From Pantoea sp. At-9b (GTDB lineage: Bacteria > Pseudomonadota > Gammaproteobacteria > Enterobacterales > Enterobacteriaceae), in contig NC_014837.1 in the NCBI RefSeq assembly GCF_000175935.2, positions 3,038,001 to 3,102,000 of the forward strand: a stretch of 64,000 nt of DNA. Direction: 5' to 3'. This document shows, piece by piece, positions 1 through 8,870 of this stretch (position 1 is the first letter of the stretch; each line of letters begins with the position of its first letter). Under the pieces are notes generated by a model. The model had not been told where the DNA came from, did no database searches, and worked only from the letters and a program-made list of their open reading frames with translations. A program made the position numbers and the translations under genes.

Positions 1-1
1 T

Positions 2-676
2 CAAAGCCTGGCCTATTATGCGGCGCACAGCGTATCGGCAGTGATGATGGGGATCCTCGGCGCGACCATTCCGCTGCTGACCATTTTGCTGAGCTTGGTG
101 GTATTACGCCTGGCACCGACACGCGGCATTTTGTTTGGCGGGTTGTTGTCGTTTGCTGGTCTGGTGTGGCTGGTGAGCGCCGGTAACCCGGCCCAGTTGC
201 TGGATCAGCGTCTCGGCAACGGTGAGTTGATGATGCTGGCGGCCTCCACCTCTTATGCGTTGTACGGCGTGCTCACCAAACGTTGGGCAATTCCGCTGCC
301 CACCTGGCAGAGTTTGTATGTGCAGATTGTTTTTGGTGTGTTGTTGCTGTTGCCCGGTTTCCTGCGCGCGCCGGATGTGTCACTGAACACGCACAATATC
401 CCGCTGGTGCTGTTTGCCGGTTTGTTCGCGTCGATTATCGCGCCTTTCCTGTGGATCCTTGGCGTACAGCGCCTGGGTGCCAGTACCACCAGCATCTTTA
501 TGAATTTCGTCCCGGCATTCACCGCCATCATTGCGGTGCTGTTTCTGCATGAACAGTTGCATGCGTATCACTGGATCGGCGGCGGGATGACGCTGCTGGG
601 GGTGATTCTGGCGCAGCGTCTGCGCACGCCACTGCGTCGTGTCCGCGTCGTGTCACCGCCGGTCAATGAAAACTGA
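2..676 (+). CDS. EamA/DMT-family permease, 5' end outside window
   Basis: The frame is open from base 2, so the N-terminus lies outside the window; about 224 residues are visible. They form hydrophobic helices typical of EamA (drug/metabolite) transporters. The second EamA repeat is clear, with the pattern GELMMLAASTSYALYGVLTKRW, then LGASTTSIFMNFVPAFTAIIAVLFLHE, and a short basic tail. Members of this superfamily export amino acids, metabolites or drugs across the inner membrane; the substrate cannot be told from sequence. Its 3' end overlaps the convergent tctE by 14 bases, so the two share no terminator. The family call is firm; the function is open. Confidence 0.85.
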   Translation, partial: QSLAYYAAHSVSAVMMGILGATIPLLTILLSLVVLRLAPTRGILFGGLLSFAGLVWLVSAGNPAQLLDQRLGNGELMMLAASTSYALYGVLTKRWAIPLPTWQSLYVQIVFGVLLLLPGFLRAPDVSLNTHNIPLVLFAGLFASIIAPFLWILGVQRLGASTTSIFMNFVPAFTAIIAVLFLHEQLHAYHWIGGGMTLLGVILAQRLRTPLRRVRVVSPPVNEN

Positions 677-2042
677 TGGTCACCCGTAGCCCGCCCAACT
701 GCGGGCTACGATCCAAGCGCAAATGTGCACCGTGCCAGGTGCAGATATCCTTCACTAACGCCAGCCCGATGCCCGTGCCAGGTTGCTGCTGTCCATGATC
801 AAGTCGGGAAAACGGTTGCAGCGCCCGCTGTTGGTGCGCATCCTCAATCCCCGGACCGCTGTCCTCAATCTCCAGCCCTACGGCGCTGATTCTTGCCGTG
901 ACGGTGCCGTGCGCCGGGGTGTACTTGATGGCGTTATCCAGTAAATTGGCACACAGTTCGGCCAGTAACAGGGCATCACCTTGTACCTCGCAATGACTGG
1001 CTCCCTCATAGCCGAGATCGATCTGTTTATGTCGCGCCGCCGCATAGCCGCTAAAGCACGCCTGCTGCACTATCGCCGCCAGATCAACACGCGTCATGGA
1101 TTTATCTTCACCGTGACGCGCTTTGATGTGTGCCAGTTGTAACAGGCGATCGGTCAGCTGTACGGTGTCATCGAGCGTATGACGCATACCGTGCAGGCTT
1201 TCGCGCCATTGCTGTGGATCGTCGCTGTTCAACGCGACGCCCACCTGGGTTTTCAAAATGGTTAACGGCGTCCGCAACTGATGCGACACATCGGCGCTGA
1301 AGCGCTCCTGACGCGCCAGCAAACCGCGCAAACGCTCCAGATGACGGTTGAAGGCGATGATCAGCGGTTGCAGTTCTGACCATGGCAACAGCGATGGCAG
1401 CGGCGTCAGTTCGCCGGGTGCGCGCCGCAGCATCAGCCGCGACAATCGCCGCAACGGGCGCAGCACCTTGCGCAGTAACCAACCGGCCAGCAATAGCGTC
1501 ATCAGTACCAGAATGCTCTGGCTAATCAACGCGGTACGCAATAACCCTTCCGCAAAGGCATGGCGTGAATTCAGTGTTTCCGCGACCAGCACCAGCGCCA
1601 TGCCCTGCACGCCTTCGTCACTCACCGGCTGCCACAGGGCCACCACGCGGATCGGTTGCTGACGGTAGCGCCCATCGTAAAAATGCACCAATGCCGGAAA
1701 CAGCGTAGAAAGTGGAGCATTGCGCGGCAGTGGCGGCAAATCGTCATAGCCTGACAGGGTTTGCCCTTGCGGCGAAATCACCTGATAAAAAAGCTGGTCG
1801 CTCATATTGCGTTCAAAACTGTCGAGCACCACCCAAGGCACATCCACCTGTAACTGCTGTTGACGCACCACCAGCCGTTCAGCCACGGTGCGCGCTGAAG
1901 CCAGCAGCGATCGGTCATAGGCTTGATTGGCCGCCTGGAGCGCGCTGTAGTAGTGGGTATAAACCGATACGCCCCACAACAGCAACAACGGCAGCCCCAA
2001 CCATGCCAGCAGCTCGCCGCGCAGTGAGTGGATCAACCGCAT
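663..2042 (-). CDS. tctE: TctE-type sensor histidine kinase
   Basis: Membrane sensor kinase of 459 residues, predicted to sense extracellular tricarboxylates and phosphorylate TctD. Numbering from a GTG three codons upstream, there is a membrane segment around 13-30, a periplasmic loop of about 140 residues, a second segment around 175-195, then the HisKA box DVSHQLRTPL with phospho-acceptor His near 257. The N box (NLLDNAIKYTP) and the glycine boxes DSGPGIE and GTGIGLAL follow. I prefer ATG at 2042 (MRLIHSLRG) because a GAG lies 8 bases before it. It overlaps the end of tctD by 10 bases, indicating coupled translation. The neighbouring divergent tctCBA supports the assignment. Confidence 0.88.
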   Translation of the reverse strand: MRLIHSLRGELLAWLGLPLLLLWGVSVYTHYYSALQAANQAYDRSLLASARTVAERLVVRQQQLQVDVPWVVLDSFERNMSDQLFYQVISPQGQTLSGYDDLPPLPRNAPLSTLFPALVHFYDGRYRQQPIRVVALWQPVSDEGVQGMALVLVAETLNSRHAFAEGLLRTALISQSILVLMTLLLAGWLLRKVLRPLRRLSRLMLRRAPGELTPLPSLLPWSELQPLIIAFNRHLERLRGLLARQERFSADVSHQLRTPLTILKTQVGVALNSDDPQQWRESLHGMRHTLDDTVQLTDRLLQLAHIKARHGEDKSMTRVDLAAIVQQACFSGYAAARHKQIDLGYEGASHCEVQGDALLLAELCANLLDNAIKYTPAHGTVTARISAVGLEIEDSGPGIEDAHQQRALQPFSRLDHGQQQPGTGIGLALVKDICTWHGAHLRLDRSPQLGGLRVTISFH

Positions 2043-2704
2043 CGCTGGCACTCAAGGCTGTAGCCCAGGCCGCGCAACGTGACAATCGCCACGTCGCTGC
2101 CCGCCAGTTTTTTGCGCACCCGATGGACATATAACTCAATCGTTTCCTGGCTGGCTTCATCACATAACGTGAAAGTTTGTTCATACAGATGCTGGCGCGA
2201 TACCGGATGGCCAGGTCGGCGCATCAGCGTGGTGAGCACGCTGGCTTCGCGCGGCGTCAGACGCAAAGGCTTCCGATTCAGCAGGAAACAACCCTGATTA
2301 TCCAGCTCAAGCTGGCCTATCACCTGTGATTGTGGCATCTGGCCGTGACCACGACGCAGCAAGGCACGCAAGCGTGCCTCCAGCTCATCCAGTTCGAAAG
2401 GTTTGGTGAGATAATCATCGGCTCCGGCGTTGAGTCCCTGCACCCGTTGTGCCAGTGCACTGCGCGCGGTCAGCAGCAGTACCGGTACCTGCTGCCCGCG
2501 TCGCCGCAGACGCGCCAGCACCTCAAGACCATTCATACGCGGCAGGGTCACATCCAGCACCACCAGCGCATACTCTTCGCTTTGTAGCACATGGTCCGCC
2601 GCCACACCATCCGCGACCCAATCCACCGCAAATCCCTTTTGCGTCAGTGCTTTTTGCAACCAGCCCGCCAGCTCAACCGTGTCTTCCACCAGTAAGAGAC
2701 GCAT
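2033..2704 (-). CDS. tctD: TctD-type response regulator (OmpR family)
   Basis: DNA-binding response regulator of 223 residues. The receiver domain (about 1-115) carries the acidic pair ED at 7-8, phospho-acceptor Asp51 in VVLDVTLP and the conserved Lys in YLTKPF. The C-terminal winged helix ends with the typical VHRVRKKL and GLGYSLE. The start at 2704 (MRLLLVED) matches family members; an ATG five codons upstream is possible but less likely. It is co-transcribed with tctE and faces away from tctCBA. In Salmonella TctDE activates the tct transporter; the same role is inferred here. Direct repeats with an 11-bp period in the divergent promoter region are candidate binding sites. Confidence 0.9.
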   Translation of the reverse strand: MRLLLVEDTVELAGWLQKALTQKGFAVDWVADGVAADHVLQSEEYALVVLDVTLPRMNGLEVLARLRRRGQQVPVLLLTARSALAQRVQGLNAGADDYLTKPFELDELEARLRALLRRGHGQMPQSQVIGQLELDNQGCFLLNRKPLRLTPREASVLTTLMRRPGHPVSRQHLYEQTFTLCDEASQETIELYVHRVRKKLAGSDVAIVTLRGLGYSLECQRCG

Positions 2705-2732
2705 GTCACACCCCGCCATTTTCCCTGAAAAG

Positions 2733-2774
2733 TGAAAGGTAAATGAAAGGCTAACCCCTTAACAATCCATTAAC
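2733..2774. promoter_or_regulatory. Candidate TctD direct-repeat sites between tctD and tctC
   Basis: TGAAAGG occurs at 2733-2739 and again at 2744-2750, an exact 11-bp period; a weaker TGAAAAG lies at 2726-2732. TTAAC occurs at 2759-2763 and 2770-2774, also with an 11-bp period. OmpR-family regulators commonly bind direct repeats about one helical turn apart, so either pair may be the TctD site controlling the divergent tctDE and tctCBA units. The sequence repeats are seen; the binding is inferred. Confidence 0.45.
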
Positions 2775-2824
2775 CGCGAATGTTCGGCGGCAATCACAAA
2801 CTGTAACCCTCAATGGAGCGACAC

Positions 2825-3802
2825 ATGAAAAACAAGATTCGCACCTCCCTTGCTGCCAGCGTGTTGGCGCTGGCTGCTTCGCTGACATGGGCGGCAACGC
2901 CGGAACGCACCGAATGCATTGCCCCGGCTAAACCCGGCGGCGGTTTTGACCTCACCTGCAAGCTGTTGCAGGTGTCATTGCAGGAAACCGGGCAAATTAC
3001 CACGCCGATGCGCGTCACTTACATGCCGGGCGGCGTCGGTGCCGTGGCTTATAACGCCATTATTGCCCAGCGCCCGGCGGAAGCAGGCACGCTGGTCGCC
3101 TTCTCCGGTGGTTCGCTACTTAACCTGTCACAAGGTAAGTTTGGCCGCTATTCGGTGGACGACGTGAAGTGGCTGGCCGCCATCGGTACGGACTACGGCA
3201 TGGTGGCGGTACGTAACGATGCACCGTGGCAAACCCTCGGTGAATTGATGGAAGCGATGAAAAAAGATCCTACCAAAGTGGTGGTGGGTGCCGGTGCGTC
3301 AATCGGCAGTCAGGACTGGATGAAAACCGCGCTGCTGGCGCGAGAGGCCGGTATTGATCCGCGCAACATGCGTTATGTCGCGTTTGAAGGGGGTGGCGAA
3401 CCGGTGACGGCGCTGCTCGGCAACCATATCCAGGTGGTTTCGGGTGATATGAGTGAAATGGTGCCCCATTTGCAAGGTGGCAAAATGCGTGTGCTGGCGG
3501 TGATGGCTGACAAACGTCTACCGGGCGAACTGGCGCAAATTCCCACCGCCAAAGAACAGGGCTTCAACGTTGAATGGCCGATTATCCGTGGTTACTACCT
3601 GGGGCCAAAAGTGAGCGATGCCGATTATCAATGGTGGGAGGATGCGTTTAAAAAGCTGGTGACCACCAAAGAGTTCCAGCAGCAGCGCGATATGCGCGGC
3701 CTGTTTGAGTTCAACCTGTTTGGCAGCGAGTTAGACGCGTATGTCAAAAAACAGGTCGCCACCTATCGTGAACAGGCTAAATCGTTCGGTCTGGCGAAAT
3801 AA
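2825..3802 (+). CDS. tctC: Tricarboxylate-binding periplasmic protein TctC
   Basis: Solute-binding protein of the tripartite tricarboxylate transporter (TTT), Bug family, 325 residues. It captures citrate or related tricarboxylates in the periplasm for TctAB. The start at 2825 gives a standard signal peptide (MKNKIRTSLAASVLALAASL) with likely cleavage after LTWA; GGAG sits 6-7 bases before this ATG, while the earlier ATG at 2813 has no such site. Bug-family features include PAKPGGGFDLTCKLLQ and the VVVGAGASIGSQDW region. It is first in the tctCBA operon, with TctB 9 bases downstream. The exact ligand is inferred from the family. Confidence 0.92.
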   Translation: MKNKIRTSLAASVLALAASLTWAATPERTECIAPAKPGGGFDLTCKLLQVSLQETGQITTPMRVTYMPGGVGAVAYNAIIAQRPAEAGTLVAFSGGSLLNLSQGKFGRYSVDDVKWLAAIGTDYGMVAVRNDAPWQTLGELMEAMKKDPTKVVVGAGASIGSQDWMKTALLAREAGIDPRNMRYVAFEGGGEPVTALLGNHIQVVSGDMSEMVPHLQGGKMRVLAVMADKRLPGELAQIPTAKEQGFNVEWPIIRGYYLGPKVSDADYQWWEDAFKKLVTTKEFQQQRDMRGLFEFNLFGSELDAYVKKQVATYREQAKSFGLAK

Positions 3803-3811
3803 GGGGGCAAT

Positions 3812-4243
3812 ATGAGCGATCGTATTTTTGCCTCCGTCTGGCTGTTGCTGTGTATCGCCGGACTGTTTATCGCCTGGCAAATCCAGAGCGAATACAGTTA
3901 CGAGCCGGTCGGCCCACGCCCCTTCCCGATGCTGCTGCTCGGGCTGATGGCCTTGTGTTCGGTGTTGATGCTGTTGCGCCAACCCGATGCCGTACATTGG
4001 CCCGCGCCAGCCACGCTGAGAAAACTTATCGTTCTGTGTCTGATGTTGATGCTGTATGGCTGGCTGTTTGAACGTATGGGGTTTGCCCTTTGCACCACCC
4101 TGTTGACCTTCGGCATTGGCCTGCTGTTTGGCGCACGCTGGTGGGCGGCGGTGATTTCTGGCGGCGTAATGGGCATAGCGCTGTTTTACGCCTTTGATCA
4201 TCTGCTGGATGTCACGCTGCCGGTGGGTAGCTGGTTCAGTTAA
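3812..4243 (+). CDS. tctB: Tricarboxylate transporter small membrane subunit TctB
   Basis: Small membrane subunit of the TTT transporter, 143 residues with four predicted membrane segments. An acidic extracytoplasmic stretch after the first segment contains EYSYEPVGPRPFP, a common feature of TctB proteins. TctB and TctA together form the sodium- or proton-driven permease. The start has a strong purine-rich site (AAGGGGG) 6 bases upstream. It lies between tctC and tctA with gaps of 9 bases on each side, so all three are clearly one transcript. TctB proteins diverge fast, so the call rests mostly on position, size and topology. Confidence 0.88.
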   Translation: MSDRIFASVWLLLCIAGLFIAWQIQSEYSYEPVGPRPFPMLLLGLMALCSVLMLLRQPDAVHWPAPATLRKLIVLCLMLMLYGWLFERMGFALCTTLLTFGIGLLFGARWWAAVISGGVMGIALFYAFDHLLDVTLPVGSWFS

Positions 4244-4252
4244 CGGGAGATT

Positions 4253-5764
4253 ATGATGGATACCTGGTCTTTTCTGATGCAAGGTTTCGCCGTCGCCATG
4301 ACGCCGGAAAACCTGATGATCGCCCTGATCGGCTGTTTTATTGGCACCATTGTCGGTTTGCTGCCGGGGCTTGGGCCAATTAACGGCGTGGCGATCCTGA
4401 TGCCGCTGGCCTTTGCCCTGCACCTCCCCGCTGAATCGGCGTTGATTCTGCTGGCAACGGTGTATATCGGCTGTGAATATGGTGGGCGCATCTCGTCGAT
4501 TCTGCTCAATGTGCCGGGTGACGCCGGAGCCATTATGACGGCACTGGATGGCTATCCAATGGCGCAGCAGGGCAAAGCGGGGGTGGCGCTGTCGATTTCC
4601 GCCGTCAGTTCGTTTGTCGGTTCCACCATTGCCATCCTCGGCATCATCCTGTTCGCGCCGCTACTGGCGAACTGGTCGCTGGCGTTTGGCCCGGCGGAGT
4701 ATTTTGCGTTGATGGTGTTCGCCATCGCCTGCCTCGGTAGCATGATGAGCCACAACCCGCTGAAGTCGTTCCTCGCGGCGCTGATGGGGCTGGGGATGGC
4801 GACCGTGGGCGTCGATGCCAACACCGGCGTCTATCGCTTCACCTTTGACAGCGTGCATCTCTCCGACGGCATTCAGTTCGTGGTGGTGGTGATTGGCTTG
4901 TTCTCGGTAAGCGAAATTCTGCTGATGCTGGAATCCACCAGCAGCGGTCAGAAGATGGTACGCGCCAGCGGTCGCATGCTGTTCAACATGAAAGAAGCGG
5001 CGATGGCGACCGGTGCCACCCTGCGCGCCTCCTTTATCGGCTTCTTTGTTGGCGTACTGCCCGGTGCCGGGGCCACCATTGCCAGCGCCATCGCCTATAT
5101 GAGCGAGAAAAAGATCAGCGGTAGCGATCAGTTTGGCAAAGGCGACATTCGTGGTGTGGCCGCCCCGGAAGCGGCGAATAACGCCTCGGCCTGCGGTTCG
5201 TTTATCCCGATGCTGACGCTGGGCATTCCCGGTTCCGGCACCACAGCAGTGATGGTTGGCGCACTGACGCTGTATAACATCACCCCTGGCCCGGCGATGT
5301 TTACCGAACAGCCGGATATCGTCTGGGGATTGATCGCTGCGCTGCTGATTGGCAACGTCATGCTGCTGATTATGAACATCCCGATGATCAACCTGTTCGC
5401 GCGCATGCTGACGATTCCGCTGTGGTTTCTGGTTCCGGCGATTGCGGCCATTTCGGCGGTGGGCGTGTATGCGGTGCACAGTACCACCTTCGACTTGCTG
5501 CTGATGGTCGGATTGGGCATTTTCGGGTATATCCTGCGTAAAATGGATTTCCCGATGTCGCCGCTGATCCTCGGCTTTGTGCTGGGGGAGATGCTGGAGC
5601 AAAACCTGCGTCGCGCATTGTCGATCAGCAACGGTAACCTGCCGATCCTGTGGGAAAGCCTGATCTGCAAAGTATTGCTGGTACTGGCCGTGGCGGTGCT
5701 GATTGTTCCCCCCCTCTGGAAACGCTGGCGGCGTAAACGCGTGCGTCTGGTTGAGCTAAAATAA
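4253..5764 (+). CDS. tctA: Tricarboxylate transporter large membrane subunit TctA
   Basis: Large permease subunit of the TTT transporter, 503 residues and about 11-12 membrane segments. It carries the signature TctA motif IVGLLPGLGPINGVAILMPL near residue 35 and a second internal copy near residue 265 (GVLPGAGATIASAIAY), reflecting the duplicated fold. ATG codons at 4253 and 4256 follow a GGGAG site. It is the last gene of tctCBA and is followed by a GC-rich hairpin. Uptake of tricarboxylates suits a plant-associated bacterium, but that ecological link is inference. Confidence 0.93.
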   Translation: MMDTWSFLMQGFAVAMTPENLMIALIGCFIGTIVGLLPGLGPINGVAILMPLAFALHLPAESALILLATVYIGCEYGGRISSILLNVPGDAGAIMTALDGYPMAQQGKAGVALSISAVSSFVGSTIAILGIILFAPLLANWSLAFGPAEYFALMVFAIACLGSMMSHNPLKSFLAALMGLGMATVGVDANTGVYRFTFDSVHLSDGIQFVVVVIGLFSVSEILLMLESTSSGQKMVRASGRMLFNMKEAAMATGATLRASFIGFFVGVLPGAGATIASAIAYMSEKKISGSDQFGKGDIRGVAAPEAANNASACGSFIPMLTLGIPGSGTTAVMVGALTLYNITPGPAMFTEQPDIVWGLIAALLIGNVMLLIMNIPMINLFARMLTIPLWFLVPAIAAISAVGVYAVHSTTFDLLLMVGLGIFGYILRKMDFPMSPLILGFVLGEMLEQNLRRALSISNGNLPILWESLICKVLLVLAVAVLIVPPLWKRWRRKRVRLVELK

Positions 5765-5780
5765 TTCCCTGCCTTCGGCT

Positions 5781-5810
5781 GCCCCCGTGGATTTCCCGGG
5801 GGCATTTGCT
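5781..5810 (+). terminator. Hairpin after tctA
   Basis: A 7-bp perfect stem GCCCCCG (5781-5787) pairs with CGGGGGC (5797-5803) around a 9-base loop, followed by ATTTGCT. The T-run is short, so it may be an inefficient terminator. It separates tctA from flk. Confidence 0.55.
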
Positions 5811-5870
5811 ATCATATGGCCTCGTTTTTCCGGCGCACCCGGATCTGACTCGGTTTTCAAGGATTCCGCC

Positions 5871-6899
5871 ATGCAACCTATTAGCGGTCCCGGTGTGCCC
5901 GCGGGCGATCGTTCCCCTCTCACCAACGCCACTGGCCGTCCCGGCGGACCTGCTGGCGAGCAGCCGTTAAGCCCGGCACAGCGCACCACGCTGGAACGCC
6001 TGATCGTGCGTATTATGTCGCTCAGCACCCTGAAAGCCCCTGAACTGTGGGCCGGGGTGCGTCATGAAGTTGGCGTCAAGAACGATGCGGAACTGCAATC
6101 GCGCCATTTTCCTGCTGCCGAACAACATCTCAACAGTCGCCTGACTCAGGTGCAGGATAGCCATGCCACGCGCCAGCTGTTGCAGCAACTGCTGGAAAAA
6201 CTGCCGCAGGGGAACAATCGTCAGGCGGTGAGTGATTTTATCCGCCAGCAGTTTAATCAGACGGTATTGAGCGCGCTGTCGCCGGATCAACTGCGTCAGG
6301 TGCTGACCATGTTGCAGAATGGGCAGATAGCGATTCCGCAGCCACAACAAACGCGCATCAGCGATCGTACCCTGCTGCCTGCTGAACATCAGGCACTGAA
6401 TCAACAAGTGACACGTCTGGCCGCCACGACCGGTGAGTCGCCGGTGAAGGTGCTGGAGGATGTGCTCAAGCTGGTGAATCTGAAGAGTGGCGACCCGATT
6501 CCGTCGCGCCATTTCCCGTTGCTGACGCAATATTTGCAGGTCCGCCAGACGCTCAGTCAACAGAGCGCCCCCACGCTGCACATGCTGGAAAGTTCGCTCA
6601 AACAGCCGCTAACCTCCAGCGAACAACGCCTGCTGGAGGATTACAGCCAGCAGCGTTTCCAGGCCACACCGCAGACGGTGCTGACGCCCGCGCAAACTCA
6701 GGATTTACTCAACCTGCTGTTCAGCCGTCGCGCCGAGAAAAATCTCGAACAGCCGTTGGCCGGCAGCGAGTTGCGCCCGCAACCGATCTGGGCACCCTCC
6801 TGGCTCAGTCAACTGCCTGCACCGCTGGCCCAGCGCCCGGCGTTGACCCTCAGTCTGGCGCTGGTGGTGTTTATTTTCCTGCTGTGGATTTTCCTGTGA
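5871..6899 (+). CDS. flk: Flagellar regulator Flk
   Basis: Flk is a tail-anchored inner-membrane protein that helps time the flagellar hook-to-filament switch by limiting premature secretion of the anti-sigma factor FlgM (known in Salmonella). The 342-residue product starts MQPISGP like the E. coli protein and shares blocks such as SRHFPAAEQ, LPQGNNRQAVSDFIRQQ and RQTLSQQSAPTLH. A single hydrophobic C-terminal segment (ALTLSLALVVFIFLLWIFL) is the membrane anchor. ATG at 5871 is preceded by AAGGA; an upstream ATG at 5787 in the same frame lies inside the tctA terminator and is rejected. No other flagellar genes are in the window. Confidence 0.92.
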   Translation: MQPISGPGVPAGDRSPLTNATGRPGGPAGEQPLSPAQRTTLERLIVRIMSLSTLKAPELWAGVRHEVGVKNDAELQSRHFPAAEQHLNSRLTQVQDSHATRQLLQQLLEKLPQGNNRQAVSDFIRQQFNQTVLSALSPDQLRQVLTMLQNGQIAIPQPQQTRISDRTLLPAEHQALNQQVTRLAATTGESPVKVLEDVLKLVNLKSGDPIPSRHFPLLTQYLQVRQTLSQQSAPTLHMLESSLKQPLTSSEQRLLEDYSQQRFQATPQTVLTPAQTQDLLNLLFSRRAEKNLEQPLAGSELRPQPIWAPSWLSQLPAPLAQRPALTLSLALVVFIFLLWIFL

Positions 6900-6900
6900 T

Positions 6901-7344
6901 TTAACAACCGCACGAGGCGGCAGGCGCGGCGGCAGGCCATTCGCCCGGCGCGCTGCCCCATGCCAGCGGATGACCGTCACGTTTCCAGAAATCCAACCCG
7001 CCAATCAGTTCCTTCACCTGAAAACCCAATGCCGCCAGCTTCAGTGCCGCTTTGGTCGAGCCATTGCAGCCAATACCATCACAATAGGTGATATAGACTT
7101 TTTGCCGATCCAGATGCGCAGTGGTGGCGGCGCTGATGGTGCGGTGCGGCAACGAGAGAGCACCGCAAAGATGTCCGGCCTGATACACCTCATACGATCG
7201 GGCGTCGAATACCACGATCGCATCGCAACCGTTCGCCATATCTTCGGCTAAATCCCAGGCGTCGGTGTAGTACGCCAGCTTGTGTTGTAAATAGGCCATG
7301 CTTGCGGAGGCGCTGGCTGGGGGAAAGGCTAAGACAGATGACAT
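6901..7344 (-). CDS. Single-domain rhodanese-like protein
   Basis: A 147-residue rhodanese-domain protein, probably a sulfur carrier or transferase. The domain runs from about 30 to 135, with FDARSYEVYQAGH early and an active-site loop YCDGIGCNGS in which Cys88 is the likely persulfide carrier and Cys93 lies nearby. The extreme C-terminus is SCGC, two further cysteines that could bind metal or exchange disulfides. ATG at 7344 has AGGAG 6 bases upstream, preferred over an upstream start. It is divergent from a MocR regulator and shares its operator region, so regulation by that protein is likely. The substrate is unknown. Confidence 0.8.
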   Translation of the reverse strand: MSSVLAFPPASASASMAYLQHKLAYYTDAWDLAEDMANGCDAIVVFDARSYEVYQAGHLCGALSLPHRTISAATTAHLDRQKVYITYCDGIGCNGSTKAALKLAALGFQVKELIGGLDFWKRDGHPLAWGSAPGEWPAAAPAASCGC

Positions 7345-7383
7345 CGCATTCTCCTGCTTTGAATTTCCTTCAGTGTACGGCAA

Positions 7384-7430
7384 AGTGGTCTGCATATTGA
7401 TACCACTTTTCACCCGATGATAAGACCACT
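7384..7430. promoter_or_regulatory. Candidate MocR-family operator (ATACCA-type and inverted repeat)
   Basis: AGTGGTCT (7384-7391) is the exact inverse complement of AGACCACT (7423-7430), and a third element ATACCACT lies at 7400-7407. GabR, a studied MocR regulator, binds ATACCA direct repeats; here ATACCA and AGACCA occur in the same orientation about 23 bp apart. The last element abuts the ATG of the regulator gene at 7431, which has no visible ribosome site, suggesting a leaderless or autorepressed message. Operator role is inference. Confidence 0.5.
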
Positions 7431-8870
7431 ATGACACCATCCCCTCTGCTGACCCTGTTCAGCCATCAAAGCCAGGGCGGTCTGCGCGAACGGTTGTGCG
7501 CGACATTACGTCAGGCGATTGCCAGCGGCCATCTGCGTTACGGGCAGAAGATCCCTTCCAGTCGTCAGCTCGCCAGTGACCTCAGCCTCTCAAGGGTAAC
7601 GGTGGAGGCCGCCTATGCCCAACTGGAGAGTGAAGGCTATCTGCAACGTCACAGCGGACGTGGCACGTTTGTTGCGATTGCTATGCCGCCGCGCACGCCG
7701 CAAGAGCAGCCGCGCAGTGGCCTGCGCTTTTCTGCGCGTGGCAGCCAGGTTCTGGCGACCGGGGGGTGTCAGGACCCGCCTTTTCCCTCTGCCTTTGCCG
7801 CCGGTTCGCCGGAACTACGCGCCTTTCCGCATACCACCTGGCGTCGCATCAGCGCCAGCGTACAACGTTCACTCGGCAGTCAAGTGATGGGGTATGGCGA
7901 CCCTGGTGGCTATGCGCCGCTACGCCAGGCGCTGGCTGATTATCTGGCGCTGTCACGCGGTGTACGCTGTAGCGCCGAGCAAGTGTTGATCCTGACCAGC
8001 TCCCAGCAGGCGTTACAGTTGCTGGCGTTGATGTTTCTGGATAGTGGCGACGATGTCTGGCTGGAGGAACCGGGTTATCCCGGTGCGCGCAATGCGTTTC
8101 TCGCTGCGGGTGCCCGCTGCCGGGCGATGCCGCTGGATGCCGCCGGTGCCGTGCCACTCGATGGCAACGCAAAGCTGGTCTATCTCACCCCGTCACACCA
8201 TTATCCGACCGGGACACCGATGAGTCTCGCACGTCGCCTTGCGTGGCTGGCCTGGGCGCGTCAGCAGCAGAGCTGGCTGATTGAGGATGATTACGACAGC
8301 GAATTTCACTATGACGAACGTCCGCAACCGGCGTTGCAAGGACTGGAAGCGGATAGCCGGGTGATCAGTCTTGGGACATTTTCCAAATCCTTATTTCCCT
8401 CGCTGCGACTGGCATGGATGGTGGTGCCTCCCGCGCTGGTAGATGCGCTGGGCCGTGCCCGCAGCGTGCTGGACGGCCACAGCGCGTTGCTGCCACAGGC
8501 GATCACCGCCGAATTTATCCAGCAGGGACATTTCGCCAGCCACCTGCGCCTGATGCGCCAGCTGTACCACAGCCGTCGTGATGTGCTGCTCCAACAACTC
8601 AGCACGCGCTGTGCCCCGTGGCTGGCAGCGTTCCCGGCGACCGGCGGCTTGCAACTGACAGTACGGTTATTACAGGGGGAAGAAGCGACGCTCACCGCCC
8701 AAGGGCAAGCATTAGGATTGCAGCTGCCACGGCTGTCGCCGCTGTATGCGGGACCGGCGTGGCAGCCGGGTTGGCTGTTGGGTTTCGCCGCACTGACACC
8801 CGGTGAAATTGTCAGTGCCTGCGATAAGCTGGTTACGCTGTTGTCGCGCTCCGGGCAAAACGCCAGGTGA
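7431..8870 (+). CDS. MocR/PdxR-family regulator (GntR helix-turn-helix plus aminotransferase fold)
   Basis: A 479-residue chimera of an N-terminal GntR-type winged helix (about 15-80, with [23 protein letters not shown]) and a fold-type I aminotransferase-like domain that binds pyridoxal phosphate. The PLP lysine is in [16 protein letters not shown]. MocR proteins act as transcription regulators sensing PLP or amino-group ligands rather than as enzymes. The divergent partner is a small rhodanese, so a sulfur- or cysteine-linked signal is possible but unproven. The 3' end overlaps the convergent yfcJ by 38 bases. The target and effector are unknown. Confidence 0.88.
   Translation: MTPSPLLTLFSHQSQGGLRERLCATLRQAIASGHLRYGQKIPSSRQLASDLSLSRVTVEAAYAQLESEGYLQRHSGRGTFVAIAMPPRTPQEQPRSGLRFSARGSQVLATGGCQDPPFPSAFAAGSPELRAFPHTTWRRISASVQRSLGSQVMGYGDPGGYAPLRQALADYLALSRGVRCSAEQVLILTSSQQALQLLALMFLDSGDDVWLEEPGYPGARNAFLAAGARCRAMPLDAAGAVPLDGNAKLVYLTPSHHYPTGTPMSLARRLAWLAWARQQQSWLIEDDYDSEFHYDERPQPALQGLEADSRVISLGTFSKSLFPSLRLAWMVVPPALVDALGRARSVLDGHSALLPQAITAEFIQQGHFASHLRLMRQLYHSRRDVLLQQLSTRCAPWLAAFPATGGLQLTVRLLQGEEATLTAQGQALGLQLPRLSPLYAGPAWQPGWLLGFAALTPGEIVSACDKLVTLLSRSGQNAR

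Noticed and set aside
4661..5602. 313-codon minus-strand frame inside tctA
   Set aside because: His/Gln/Arg-rich composition typical of the antisense of a membrane protein; tctA on the plus strand is certain.
5787..5870. Longer N-terminus for Flk
   Set aside because: It lies in the tctA terminator hairpin and does not resemble Flk; MQPISGP at 5871 matches the family and has a ribosome site.
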